The notes: a model not told the origin generated them from the letters alone. A stretch of 64,000 bases of DNA from CAVTYH01 sp963738835 (GCA_963738835.1 CAVTYH010000005.1:558001-622000), one strand, 5' to 3'. Shown: positions 16,402-25,380, counted from the stretch's first letter. Numbers and translations are program-made.

Positions 16402-17754
16402 ATGCCATCACGCGATGAATTGCTCCGCTGGGATCGCGAAATCGTCTGGCACGCCTTTACGCAGATGGCGGAATACAAGCCGCTGATCATCAAGCGGGCT
16501 CGTAGTTGTACGCTGGTCGATATCGAGGGGCGGGAATACCTTGATGCCACGAGCAGCCTGTGGTGCAATTTGCACGGGCATCGGCATCCCAAGCTTGATG
16601 CGGCACTGCGAGAGCAATTAGAGCATGTCGCCCATGTCACGAATCTGGGGATGTCGAATCCGACGACGATTGAACTGGCCAAACGGCTGGTCGATCTTGT
16701 TCCGCCAGGCCTGAGTCACGTCTTTTTTTCCGACGACGGGGCTACGGCCGTCGAAGTGGCCATCAAAATGGCGCTGCAATACTGGCGGCAGCGGCCCAAC
16801 CCGCGGCCGGAGAAAACCGTGTACGTGGCGTTGGGCGATGCGTATCACGGCGACACGATGGGTGGCATCAGCATTGGCGGCGTCGATCGATTCACGAAGA
16901 TGTTCGAGCCGCTATTGTTCGAGGTGCTGCGCGTGCCGATGCCGGAAACGTATCGGCTGCCGCCGGGAGTTACAGCGGAATCTGCATTGTCACACTATCT
17001 CGCACAGATAGACCACGTGTTGGCGGAACATCATGAGCGCATCGCAGCGGTGGTGATTGAACCGCTCGTGCAATGTGCGGCGGGCATGATCACGCATCCG
17101 CCGGGTTACCTGCGCGGCGTGCGCGAGCTTTGCAGCGAGTACGACGTTTTGCTAATTGCCGACGAGGTGGCAGTGGGCTTTGGCCGCACCGGGCGCATGT
17201 TTGCCTGCGAGCATGAAGGCGTGACGCCCGACTTTTTGTGCCTGGCCAAAGGCATCACCGCCGGTTACATGCCGCTGGCGGCCACGCTGGCGACCGACGA
17301 AATTTGGCAGGCGTTTTTGGGCACGTATGCCCAGTCGAAGACTTTTTATCACGGTCACACTTATGGCGGAAATCCGCTGGGCGCGGCAGTAGCGCTGGCG
17401 AATCTCAAAATATTCGACGAAGAGCGGACGCTCGAGCAGATTCAGCCGAAGATCGCGCGGCTGACAGAGCATCTGGTGAGAATTGCCCACCATAGGAACG
17501 TTGGCGATGTGCGACAGCGCGGTTTAATCGCCGGAGTGGAACTCGTGCGCGACAAATCCACCAAAGAGCCGTACACTTGGAAAGAACGTCGCGGTTGGCG
17601 AGTTTGCGAATCGGCAATGGCCGAGGGGGTGCTGATTCGCCCGCTGGGCAACGTCCTTGTGATTTTGCCGCCGCTGGCAATATCGTTTGACGAGCTGGAT
17701 CGAATTTGCGGCGCTGTTGAAAGTGGTATCGATGCTGCAACGGTGAGTTCTTGA
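16402..17754 (+). CDS. bioA: Adenosylmethionine-8-amino-7-oxononanoate aminotransferase BioA
   Basis: PLP-dependent class III aminotransferase of biotin synthesis that transfers the amino group of SAM to KAPA. The 450-residue protein shows I-V-W-H-A-F-T-Q-M and SSLWCNLHGHRHP, characteristic of BioA and not of other class III enzymes, then F-F-S-D-D-G-A-T-A-V-E-V-A, DEVAVGFGRTG and the Schiff-base Lys in CLAKGITAGYMPL. The start at 16402 directly follows the SAM-hydrolase family gene; the longer frame to 16264 would overlap it. No other bio gene is nearby. Confidence 0.93.
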   Translation: MPSRDELLRWDREIVWHAFTQMAEYKPLIIKRARSCTLVDIEGREYLDATSSLWCNLHGHRHPKLDAALREQLEHVAHVTNLGMSNPTTIELAKRLVDLVPPGLSHVFFSDDGATAVEVAIKMALQYWRQRPNPRPEKTVYVALGDAYHGDTMGGISIGGVDRFTKMFEPLLFEVLRVPMPETYRLPPGVTAESALSHYLAQIDHVLAEHHERIAAVVIEPLVQCAAGMITHPPGYLRGVRELCSEYDVLLIADEVAVGFGRTGRMFACEHEGVTPDFLCLAKGITAGYMPLAATLATDEIWQAFLGTYAQSKTFYHGHTYGGNPLGAAVALANLKIFDEERTLEQIQPKIARLTEHLVRIAHHRNVGDVRQRGLIAGVELVRDKSTKEPYTWKERRGWRVCESAMAEGVLIRPLGNVLVILPPLAISFDELDRICGAVESGIDAATVSS

Positions 17755-17814
17755 CGATTCGTAGCTCACCGCGATTACCAATCACGACTTGATGGTCTGA
17801 TTTCTGACCACTGC

Positions 17815-18789
17815 TCACTGCGCCGACGATTTCGTGCCGTGGTCTGATCCGCCGATTAGCACGCCCTTGGGCAATGGCCGGCCCGCCGTGGCGTAGCCCA
17901 TGTTGTGCAGCTCTTCTTTCAGCTTCCGATATTCCTCGAAGCTGTCGGCATAGGTCCACAGCGTGACCGTTGTGTCGCGTGGACTGTGGGCAGCTAGCGC
18001 ACTGCGAAAATCCGACCGATCGGAAAGCGCCTTCTCCAACGTCTCACCAGGTTGCACGCCGACGGGCACGAGTTCGAATTCTTTTGTGCGAATACCAACC
18101 ACGCCTCGGCCGCGCTCCATCACCACGTCGACGGTGTAACGCAGCTCGAAACCATTTCGCGGTCCAACCACGCCGACTTTGTCATTGATATTCGAGAGGT
18201 CCATGCCGGAGCGCCGCATGTCGGATCGAACATCCTCGATAAACTCATCCATCGGCACATAGGTGACCCGACCCCCCAGCAACTGAAAATGAATTTCGTG
18301 CCCCAGCACCGTGCGGCTGATGGGGGTGGGATAATGCTTCACCACCTCGACCGGTGGTTTTTTCGTTTTCAGATCGTCCAGCTCTCCCTGATCGCGCTGC
18401 ACCGCGGCGCGGTTTTCGTCAAGCTGCCTTTGCAAATCGAAATCGACTTGCTGTGAGGAATCGAGCAGAGCGCGGCGATCGCCAATTTCATGTTCGGCCG
18501 TCGAAACCAACGTGGCCAAGGCCTCGCGCTCCGCCGATCGAACACCAATTTCCTTTTCCACGGATTCCAGTTGGTCGGCAATCCGCCGCACGTCGTATTC
18601 GACTTCCGCCGCCTGGCGCTGGAGGGCAGTGACCTTCTCTTCCGATTCTTGCATCGATGCCTGCACGATCGGGTTCTGCGCTCGAATGCCGACGACCAGC
18701 ACCAGAATGATCAAGATGCCCACGATATTCGTGGTGACATCGAGGAACGAATCTGTTCCGGCCGATTCATGGGCTTCAGTGTGTTGCAT
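17815..18789 (-). CDS. ExbD/TolR-like protein with coiled coil
   Basis: The 324-residue protein has one N-terminal membrane helix at about residues 15-38 (SFLDVTTNIVGILIILVLVV), whose Asp occupies the position of the proton-pathway Asp of ExbD/TolR, then a coiled coil to about residue 140, then a globular region including H-F-Q-L-L-G-G-R-V-T-Y-V-P and VTLWTYADSFEEYRKLKEEL. It resembles planctomycete ExbD-like proteins encoded in pairs beside a MotA/TolQ/ExbB channel. ATG at 18789 is used; the TTG two codons upstream is less likely. The second ExbD-like gene lies 69 bp upstream on the same strand. Confidence 0.75.
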   Translation of the reverse strand: MQHTEAHESAGTDSFLDVTTNIVGILIILVLVVGIRAQNPIVQASMQESEEKVTALQRQAAEVEYDVRRIADQLESVEKEIGVRSAEREALATLVSTAEHEIGDRRALLDSSQQVDFDLQRQLDENRAAVQRDQGELDDLKTKKPPVEVVKHYPTPISRTVLGHEIHFQLLGGRVTYVPMDEFIEDVRSDMRRSGMDLSNINDKVGVVGPRNGFELRYTVDVVMERGRGVVGIRTKEFELVPVGVQPGETLEKALSDRSDFRSALAAHSPRDTTVTLWTYADSFEEYRKLKEELHNMGYATAGRPLPKGVLIGGSDHGTKSSAQ

Positions 18790-18799
18790 GGGCAAAGGA

Positions 18800-18827
18800 T
18801 TCGGGGTTCAGAAGTCAGTGTAGCGGC
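18800..18827 (-). promoter_or_regulatory. Recurrent 28-nt leader motif, copy A
   Basis: Read on the minus strand it begins GCCGCTACACTGA, then CTTCT, and ends GAACCCCGAA. It lies 10 nt upstream of the ExbD-like ATG. Copy C (37572-37599) differs by one base; copy B (22084-22111) by a handful. All three point toward the start codon they precede. Confidence 0.6.
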
Positions 18828-18857
18828 GAGGGCTTATCCCGTGTTTGGCACACAGGG

Positions 18858-19193
18858 TCACTTTCGTTTCACATCCAAGCCGCTATCCGCCAGCAGTGTT
18901 TGTAAATCGCTCGCGCGGGCGTCGGCGTTTGGTTTCACTTCCAATAGCAGTTGCGGTTTCCAATACATGCTCCGGCCGGCCATGCCCCAGCTTTTGGTGT
19001 AGGTGCGAACAGCCGAAACAAGCTGATCGACCGATTGATCCGTCCGCTCGCTCAGCGGAATCACTTGCGCTTGCACCTCGCGACTGTCGGGCAATAGCAC
19101 CAGTCGATCGGTATAGCACTCAATGCGAATGGGCCGCTGAATTGGCAACGAGGCTGAACTGCCGGTCGGCAGCGCCCAATTTCGACCTCGATT
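18858..19193 (-). CDS. C-terminal domain of the second ExbD-like protein, in a shifted frame
   Basis: This frame carries G-R-N-W-A-L-P-T-G, IQRPIRIECYTDRLVLLPDS, a V-I-P-L-S-E-R segment and Y-W-K-P-Q-L-L-L-E-V-K-P to the stop. This is the conserved periplasmic domain found at the end of planctomycete proteins of this type (family knowledge). It continues the gene at 19120-21210 after a frameshift near 19190, where the upstream frame reads ...L-A-Q-S-R. Restoring a CG dinucleotide there would join them as S-R-G-R-N-W. It is not a separate gene. Confidence 0.65.
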   Translation of the reverse strand, partial: NRGRNWALPTGSSASLPIQRPIRIECYTDRLVLLPDSREVQAQVIPLSERTDQSVDQLVSAVRTYTKSWGMAGRSMYWKPQLLLEVKPNADARASDLQTLLADSGLDVKRK

Positions 19194-21210
19194 GCGCGAG
19201 GCTATTGCGTTGCTGCTGGTTTTGCGATTGGAAATTGAGCGATGGCGTCGGCATGCCAGCCGACATCGAACTGCTATCCGACCCCCCCTGCCCTGACATC
19301 GAACCGGACGATGACATTGAACCGCTCGCTGATGAAGCATTGCCGGATGATCCACCACTAGAAGACGACGATGGACTGCCCGACGAGCCGGCATCGCCAC
19401 CGTAACCGCCGCGCATTCCGGCAATGTCATTGAACGATGGTCCGCCGTCGCTAGCGAGCTGGCCGCTGATACTCGATCCAGTGCCGGACGATCTGACAGT
19501 GCTGCCTGCCGAACCACCACTGTTACCGTCGAACTTAGTGCCTCCTGCATCACCACTGCCCTTCGGCCACGCGACGCCGCCGTACTCGCTTCGATTGGGG
19601 CTGCCGGTGCCGCCGGTTCGATTATTGCCGCTAAGTTCCTGACTGCTCGCAGAACGTGGATCGCCGCCGAACCCGCTGGTTCGGCCGTTGCCAGCGTATC
19701 GCGGTCCGACCGCCGATAGCTCCGGTCCACCGCCGGTCCCGGTTCCGGACATACCGTTACTAGCGACGCCGGACAAATCCATTCCTCCGCCAGAAGTGCC
19801 GTTGGAAGTGCTACCGGCTCCGCCGCCAGCTGGCCCGCCGTACCCAAGATCACCTGCAATTCCATTACGGCCCGCCGAATCCGGTCCCAATCCGTTCTGC
19901 CCCAATCCACTGCTGCCTGATCCGCCACTGGCCAATCCGCGGCTGTCGAGACCGCTGCCCGAATTGCGATCGGCGAATCCACCGCCAGCTAGTCCGTTGT
20001 TTCCAGGCCCGCCATTTCCAAATACACCGTTTCCAGATGCGCCGGTTCCGAAGGCGCTATCGCCTCTTAAACTGCCGAGGCCGTTTGTGCCGGTTCCGTT
20101 TGAACCACCGGCAACAGCACCGCCAGAGCCACCCGGTATCGTTCCGCCGCCCGCCGATTTTCCAAATCCGCCGAGCGGATCATCGGCGAATGGATCGTTG
20201 CCGAGCGATGGCCCGCCATCGCGCGCGACTCCGCCGCGAATCGACGACATGCGATACTGCGTTTTTGATTTGCGTCCAAAAGTTTCCGGGCTGTTCTGCG
20301 CGAGCCATTGCAATCGATCGCGTGCTTCGGCCACCGCGCGCGTTTCCATTTCCTTCAGCCGCGGTTCGGGCTGCATTGGAAAATCGAGTTTCCAATCAGC
20401 GCCGATCATTTCATATCCGAATTCGGCGTCCCAGGAACTCATGGCGTCGCGCACCAGATAATACGCAATGATGCCGTCGGGTCGCACTAACAGCAGCGGA
20501 TAGGGCTCGTTCGGAATGCCGGGCGCCGGGGCGGGCGCTTGTCGCCAATACTCTTGTGCAGCACGCAAGGCGGCGGCCAGTGGATTACCCGGTCCGCCGG
20601 GGCCCATGAAATCGGTCGGCGTAAACGCGATACCTTCGGGCTGTAAGATGACGCTGTCGCCGCGACATTCGATGTAAATCGGTCGGCGACTCGTTTGATA
20701 GACCCCTTCGAACGGCACGACGGCAAACAATGGCTTGCGATTGGCCGCGTCGGCACGCGCCTTTTGCAGATCCTTTTCCAGTTGAAGGCGCCGTGCATTC
20801 AGTTGCATCACTTCCGACCGCAATGCATCACGCTCCCTGTCTTTCTGGTCGTCGGTCGATTCAAGTTGCTTGCCTGCGGCGCCAAGATTGCGGAGCTGGT
20901 CTTCCATTTGCCGCGAATGATCTTCGATGCCGCTGAGTCGGACACGCGCAGTTTCCAAATCGGCCAGCGTTTTTTCTCGCGCAGTAGATAACTGCCGGAT
21001 GTACAATTCCAAGTCTTCACGCGCGTCGGCCAACTCTTGATTGTGGGCGGCGACAGCAGCCGCCTTGCCCGACATGTGTTTGGTGGGATGCAAGCGAGCT
21101 TCGCGATTCACGACTCCCAGCACGACGATGAGCGTCCCCATCGTGCATAGCAGCACGTCTAACAGCGGCAGTAAGTTGACGCCGTGCGAAGCGGCGCGGG
21201 AGCGGCTCAT
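19120..21210 (-). CDS. ExbD-like membrane protein with long Gly/Ser/Asn-rich region (frameshifted near its end)
   Basis: From the ATG at 21210: NLLPLLDVLLCTMGTLIVVL forms the single membrane helix with the ExbD-type Asp (residues 11-30). A coiled coil follows to about residue 150, then a small domain with RRPIYIECRGDSVILQPEGI, then roughly 290 residues of Gly/Ser/Asn repeats (N-G-L, G-G-x-G). The frame is lost near 19190 and terminates artificially at 19120; the true C-terminus is in 18858-19193. With the neighbouring ExbD-like gene and the MotA/TolQ-like gene on the opposite strand it probably forms a proton-driven envelope complex. Longer upstream frame (to 21498) is not conserved-looking. 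Confidence 0.72.
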   Translation of the reverse strand: MSRSRAASHGVNLLPLLDVLLCTMGTLIVVLGVVNREARLHPTKHMSGKAAAVAAHNQELADAREDLELYIRQLSTAREKTLADLETARVRLSGIEDHSRQMEDQLRNLGAAGKQLESTDDQKDRERDALRSEVMQLNARRLQLEKDLQKARADAANRKPLFAVVPFEGVYQTSRRPIYIECRGDSVILQPEGIAFTPTDFMGPGGPGNPLAAALRAAQEYWRQAPAPAPGIPNEPYPLLLVRPDGIIAYYLVRDAMSSWDAEFGYEMIGADWKLDFPMQPEPRLKEMETRAVAEARDRLQWLAQNSPETFGRKSKTQYRMSSIRGGVARDGGPSLGNDPFADDPLGGFGKSAGGGTIPGGSGGAVAGGSNGTGTNGLGSLRGDSAFGTGASGNGVFGNGGPGNNGLAGGGFADRNSGSGLDSRGLASGGSGSSGLGQNGLGPDSAGRNGIAGDLGYGGPAGGGAGSTSNGTSGGGMDLSGVASNGMSGTGTGGGPELSAVGPRYAGNGRTSGFGGDPRSASSQELSGNNRTGGTGSPNRSEYGGVAWPKGSGDAGGTKFDGNSGGSAGSTVRSSGTGSSISGQLASDGGPSFNDIAGMRGGYGGDAGSSGSPSSSSSGGSSGNASSASGSMSSSGSMSGQGGSDSSSMSAGMPTPSLNFQSQNQQQRNSLAQSRSKLGAADRQFSLVANSAAHSH

Positions 21211-21566
21211 TGCGGTTTTGTCCGACGTCAGTAGCCCGTTGCCCGTTGAAAGATCGCCGCGGTGAATAACGACGGACGACGGACAATCACGTTTCTTCGA
21301 CCTAAAGATCGGCTTAATCGTCAAAGTCGATGAGCGGAATCGGCTTTCCCACCGGTTTGCGGCACACCGCGGCAAATTGGGCAAATCGGGCTGGCGGACT
21401 GTACGGTCCGCATATTCGTTAAAAATTGCCAAAGCGTCTGAGCTGCCCCGGCCGATACTTACCTTCGCACCGGGTGGTGGACGCTTACCAAGCGACATCC
21501 CAGGGGGGACACAGTCCGGGTCAGGTCGAAAACGGCCGCCCGGACTGTTTTGTTGCGCGGAAGGAG

Positions 21567-21674
21567 CAGGGTCGAAGAGTCAAAAAGTCTAAGAGTCGAA
21601 AAAGTCCAAAAGTGATTCATTGCGTCGTGGCTTCACTCTTCGATTTTTGGACTTTTAGACTCTTCGACCCTCTG
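21567..21674. repeat. Imperfect inverted repeat reaching into queD
   Basis: Left arm 21567-21614 begins CAGGGTCGAAGAGTC and contains AGTCCAAAAGTG; right arm 21634-21674 is the inverted counterpart ending GACTCTTCGACCCTCTG. The ends pair perfectly for at least 13 bp, with AGTC-type direct iterations inside. The right arm supplies the last residues (G-R-R-V) and the stop codon of queD. Confidence 0.65.
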
Positions 21675-22071
21675 TTCGGTACGTCGCAAAGCACTGCGGC
21701 GTTTCCCAGAGATGGGTTTCCACAACGGGAAATCCTTGACCGGCGGTGAATTCGAAAATCAGTTTCGCGATGTTTTCCGCCGTGGGGTTGGCATCGATCA
21801 AACAAAGGGGTTCGCCAAGTTTTTCCAGTGCCGGCACGGCGGGGTCATCACGACGCAGAATCATCCGATGATCGAGTTGCTCGTCGATCCAACGGCTGAT
21901 AACCCGCTTGATGTCGGTGAAATCGAGCACCATGCCGCGGGCATCCAAATTGGGCGATTCCAACACGATAACCGCCCGACCATTGTGCCCGTGCAAATAG
22001 CGACATTTGCCATCGTAATTCAACAGCCGGTGGCCGTAGCAGAAATCGATTTCACGAGTGACACGAAACAT
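21655..22071 (-). CDS. queD: 6-carboxytetrahydropterin synthase QueD family
   Basis: The 138-residue protein is of the 6-pyruvoyl-tetrahydropterin synthase fold. Zinc ligands are His in F-C-Y-G-H-R-L and the pair in YLHGHNG; the preceding Cys in D-G-K-C-R-Y matches the catalytic Cys of QueD. DFTDIKRVISRWIDEQLDH and P-T-A-E-N-I-A complete the family pattern. It would make 6-carboxytetrahydropterin for queuosine/preQ0. queC lies 1.4 kb away on the same strand, with a MotA/TolQ gene on the other strand in between. The start at 22071 follows leader motif copy B; the C-terminal residues come from an intergenic repeat. Confidence 0.88.
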   Translation of the reverse strand: MFRVTREIDFCYGHRLLNYDGKCRYLHGHNGRAVIVLESPNLDARGMVLDFTDIKRVISRWIDEQLDHRMILRRDDPAVPALEKLGEPLCLIDANPTAENIAKLIFEFTAGQGFPVVETHLWETPQCFATYRTEGRRV

Positions 22072-22083
22072 ATGGGTTCGGGG

Positions 22084-22111
22084 TTCGGGGTTCGGCATTC
22101 AGCGTAGCGGC
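22084..22111 (-). promoter_or_regulatory. Recurrent 28-nt leader motif, copy B
   Basis: Minus-strand GCCGCTACGCTGA, then ATGCC, then GAACCCCGAA, followed by another ACCCCGAACCC iteration. The motif ends 12 nt before the queD ATG. Confidence 0.55.
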
Positions 22112-22175
22112 CGGGCTTTCCTAGCGCGGGCCGCAAAGCATTGTAGTGCGATGTACGTAAAAACAAAGGTGATTT

Positions 22176-23453
22176 ATGTCGGAGCTTAAGAAACATCCAA
22201 TCTTAAAAGCGATCGATCTGCCGATGCTGGTGGCGGCAGCGCTGACGGTGGTATTTTACATTGTTGTCAGGCAAGAAGCGTTTCAAGGCTCGCTTATTCA
22301 GCGCTACACAACCGAGCACATTGTTGAATACGTCGTGGTGGCCTTCTTCATCTGGGGCCTTGTGGACGTCGTATTTCGACTGTGCGGTTTTCCCGTTGAA
22401 ATGCTGGCGCTGCGGCATCATCCGCTGCCGGCGCGGACGACGAGGGAGCCCGTCGCTAAATCGAAAGCCATGTATGCGGAAGTGCTGACGCAGCCGAGGT
22501 GGTTTCTCGATTCGCGATTCGGGCAGCGTTTAACCAAGGCACTTGGCTATTTGCAGGAAAAGGATTCGGCCGACGGATTCAACGACTATTTGCGGTATTT
22601 AGCGAGCCAAGACGACGACCGAACTCACTCAAATTACGGACTGCTGCGATTCATTTGCTGGGTTGCCCCGGTGCTCGGCATTCTTGGCACCGTGATTCAC
22701 TTCGGCTCGGCGTTCGGCGGCTTGTCGGTAGACGAAATCGAAGCCAACATCGGTAAAGTCGTAGGCGAAATCGGCACCGCGTTCAACACCACCACGGTGG
22801 CGTTGGCGGCGGCCATCACCATGATGTTCAGCATGTTTTTGTGCGAGCGCACCGAACGCAGCATCATTCACGCCATCAATCGCCGTGCCGACTTGGAGCT
22901 GCTCAATCGCTTTGAAGTCGTCGACGAAAGTCTGACGCCGTTTTTGCAGGCCGTGCAGTCGGCCAGCCAGGTCACCGTTCAATCGATGGCTAGCAGCGTA
23001 GAAAAGCAACTGCAGATTTGGTCTACTGCCGCGCAGCAGTTACAGCAAAGGAGCGAACAGCGATTGCAATCGCATGCTCAACTGTGGGAGCAGGCACTCG
23101 CCAAGACCAACGAACGATTCGAACACAGCGATGCTCAGCGCGAACATAAACTCTTGCGATTGCTCGAGGAAGCGCAAGCCCAGCGCACCGATCACAAGGC
23201 GCACGTTCAGGCCATGCTGGCGCAAATGTCGGGCGTGCAAAACCATTGTGCCAAGTTAGTCGAAACACTGTCGGGCATTTTGCGCGGCGAGGGCGAGCTG
23301 GTGAAACTGCAACACACGCTGGCCGAGAATTTGCAGGGCCTGCGCGGGACGCAGCAGCTCGACCAGGCCATGCATGGCCTCACTGCAGCGATTCACTTGC
23401 TCACCGCTCGGCACGATCCGGACGCGAAATCGAAATCCGGCCGGGCCGCCTAG
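22176..23453 (+). CDS. MotA/TolQ/ExbB proton channel family protein
   Basis: The 425-residue inner-membrane protein has hydrophobic segments at about residues 16-32, 50-70, 155-178 and 205-228. The third and fourth carry the family pattern R-F-I-C-W-V-A-P-V-L-G-I-L-G-T-V and IGTAFNTTTVALAAAITMMF. A long Gln/Glu-rich coiled coil occupies residues 260-400. It would form the channel with ExbD-like partners; two such genes lie at 17.8-21.2 kb but on the opposite strand, with queD between. AAAGGTG precedes the ATG. Confidence 0.85.
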   Translation: MSELKKHPILKAIDLPMLVAAALTVVFYIVVRQEAFQGSLIQRYTTEHIVEYVVVAFFIWGLVDVVFRLCGFPVEMLALRHHPLPARTTREPVAKSKAMYAEVLTQPRWFLDSRFGQRLTKALGYLQEKDSADGFNDYLRYLASQDDDRTHSNYGLLRFICWVAPVLGILGTVIHFGSAFGGLSVDEIEANIGKVVGEIGTAFNTTTVALAAAITMMFSMFLCERTERSIIHAINRRADLELLNRFEVVDESLTPFLQAVQSASQVTVQSMASSVEKQLQIWSTAAQQLQQRSEQRLQSHAQLWEQALAKTNERFEHSDAQREHKLLRLLEEAQAQRTDHKAHVQAMLAQMSGVQNHCAKLVETLSGILRGEGELVKLQHTLAENLQGLRGTQQLDQAMHGLTAAIHLLTARHDPDAKSKSGRAA

Positions 23454-23499
23454 TCGCGCGATGAGTGTTTAGTCATTAGCCGCTGCCCAAAGGCTGCGG

Positions 23500-24165
23500 T
23501 CAGTTTGAATACTGCGTGCGATCGGCTATTCCGCTGGTCCGAAATGCCGCCTGGCGTTCCGCACATTTGTTGCACTGGCCGCAGTGCAAGCCCTTGACGG
23601 GGGCAATGCAAGAGAACGTCAACTCCAGTGGGTAGCGGCTGCCAAGCTGCATCACTTCCCGTTTGTGTATCTGGCCGAACGGCCGCACGATTTTCAACGG
23701 CGGCTGGCCGAGTCGCGACAGCACATTCTCTAGCGACGCAAAGAAATCGTTGCTGGCATCATCGAACGGATTACTCCCTAGCACCCCCAGCGCGAGCCGG
23801 TTAATACCATGCATCTGGCACCACAACGCCGGCTTAATCGCCAGCAGCAAATTGCGGCCGGGCAAATAAACGGCCTCGTCCGCCGTTGAGGCGTCGGGAG
23901 TCTGGTTGCCGGTTATACTCCAATGCCCGGAATATAAGTCGGCCAGCGGCAACTGGAGCACAACGAGTGGCGCCAATTTTGCGCTAGCGGTTGCGGAAAA
24001 ATACGCCTTCAATCCGGCCAATTCAGCCGGCTGCCATTGCAAACCCGATTCGACGTAGAACGGTTGCACGCGCTCGCCCTGATCGACGAGGTAGGAAACC
24101 AGAATCGCGCTATCGAGCCCGCCGCTGGCGAGCACGCCGATCGAAGTTTCGCCAGGTTGCGACAT
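23500..24165 (-). CDS. queC: 7-cyano-7-deazaguanine synthase QueC
   Basis: ATP-dependent enzyme that converts 7-carboxy-7-deazaguanine to preQ0. P-loop motif VLASGGLDSAILVSYL, A-V-Y-L-P-G-R-N-L-L-L, and the C-terminal zinc site L-T-F-S-C ... HCGQCNKCAERQAAF with four cysteines are all present. ATG at 24165 is used; a TTG at 24195 overlapping the stop of the upstream hydrolase gene is an alternative. It follows the hydrolase gene directly and is probably in one transcript with it. Confidence 0.93.
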   Translation of the reverse strand: MSQPGETSIGVLASGGLDSAILVSYLVDQGERVQPFYVESGLQWQPAELAGLKAYFSATASAKLAPLVVLQLPLADLYSGHWSITGNQTPDASTADEAVYLPGRNLLLAIKPALWCQMHGINRLALGVLGSNPFDDASNDFFASLENVLSRLGQPPLKIVRPFGQIHKREVMQLGSRYPLELTFSCIAPVKGLHCGQCNKCAERQAAFRTSGIADRTQYSN

Positions 24166-24191
24166 CGGCGGCAAAGAGAGCTGCGAATTGT

Positions 24192-24968
24192 TCAACCGCG
24201 GTTGGGCACGTTGACCAGGGCGGCAGGGCTAGCAATCTGCTCCATCATCCAGCGATCGATGTCGCCTAGCATCATTTGCGAAAGACAATCGTCGCCAGGA
24301 TACTCTCGCAGCGTGATCGATATGCCGGCCGAGTGGAACAGCCGTAAGTTGTTGCAGACCTGTTCGGTGGGATAATACGTTCCCTGACGGGCCGCTGCCA
24401 CGAACAACGGCAGTCGACGCACGGATTCGAGGTGCGCGAGTGGCGTCCCTTGCGTCGGAAACGGACCACAGAGCGACATGACGCCTGCGAACTGCGGAGC
24501 GTGCTCGACGGCGATTCGCAGCGCCATCGTTCCGCCGCACTCGTAGCCGGCCAGGAAGACGCGGTCAGCACGAATGTGATAGCGATCTTGGGCGTCGGCC
24601 ACGGCGGACTGAATGCTTCGCTCGGCTTGCGCCACGTGTTCCGGCGTTTGCACCCAGCGGTAACCGACGCCATTGCCGCTTTGCCGCGGCACTTCCAGAG
24701 TGCCGCGCGGGGCCACGGCGACATAATTTCGCAGGCTTACGTGCGGCATGATACGGCGCAACTGCCGCTCGCTATCGCCACCACCGTGCAACCAAACCAC
24801 CAATGGGTAACCGTAATTGGGCTCGTAATGCAGCGGCGCGAATAAGACGTGGTGGTTATCTTCTACGGCAGAATAAAACATCCCGCCGCCATACCACGAT
24901 GTTGTTGAAACCGTTGTCGATTCCGCGGGCAATGTGCTGGCCAGCGGAAGTGTTGGCAGACGATTCAT
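24192..24968 (-). CDS. Alpha/beta hydrolase (carboxylesterase-like) with altered nucleophile elbow
   Basis: The 258-residue protein has the fold landmarks of the phospholipase/carboxylesterase family: YPLVVWLHGGGDSERQL for the oxyanion region, N-Y-V-A-V-A-P-R-G and the elbow V-F-L-A-G-Y-E-C-G-G-T-M-A-L. The elbow normally reads G-x-S-x-G; here Glu replaces the nucleophile Ser and a Cys follows. The usual G-H before the last helix is G-D-D-C. So classical serine hydrolysis seems unlikely; it could be a pseudoenzyme or use another nucleophile. No signal peptide. It lies immediately upstream of queC. Confidence 0.75.
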   Translation of the reverse strand: MNRLPTLPLASTLPAESTTVSTTSWYGGGMFYSAVEDNHHVLFAPLHYEPNYGYPLVVWLHGGGDSERQLRRIMPHVSLRNYVAVAPRGTLEVPRQSGNGVGYRWVQTPEHVAQAERSIQSAVADAQDRYHIRADRVFLAGYECGGTMALRIAVEHAPQFAGVMSLCGPFPTQGTPLAHLESVRRLPLFVAAARQGTYYPTEQVCNNLRLFHSAGISITLREYPGDDCLSQMMLGDIDRWMMEQIASPAALVNVPNRG

Positions 24969-25116
24969 CAGAAAAAATGCCGCGCCTCATGCCGGCGTAA
25001 GGGAGTTTATTGATCTTCGCACAGCAAACGATTCCACTTTTTCTGACTTGGATTCACGGCTGATCGGGCTTCTGCTGGTCGCTCAAGGATCGTTGGCTGC
25101 GTGTCTTCAAATAGGT

Positions 25117-25371
25117 TCAAACTGAAACTACGCGAAAGGAGGCAAATTTCTGGAGTTGCAGGTTGCTTTTCATCTCACTCGCTTTGGGGGACTGTAAAAC
25201 AACAGGGGAAACAATGTCAACAGCATTGCAGTGGGGCAGACTCATGGCAAGAAACTCAAAGGCGCTGCAAGCGCCATCGGACATCAGTAACTCTACTACC
25301 TGGCGAACTGTCAGCAGCGGAAAATTCCGCAACAACTTATCTATTGCGGCGGTCTGCAAATTGCGTTCCAA
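25117..25371 (-). CDS. Doubtful small ORF after mdh
   Basis: An 84-codon frame with a TTG start begins 9 nt after the mdh stop on the same strand. It reads A-I-D-K-L-L-R-N-F-P-L-L-T-V-R-Q-V-V-E-L-L, a plausible helical stretch, but has no recognisable domain or good ribosome binding site. The rest of the 24969-25380 gap holds nothing that I can identify. Confidence 0.2.
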   Translation of the reverse strand: MERNLQTAAIDKLLRNFPLLTVRQVVELLMSDGACSAFEFLAMSLPHCNAVDIVSPVVLQSPKASEMKSNLQLQKFASFRVVSV

Positions 25372-25380
25372 TGAAATGCG

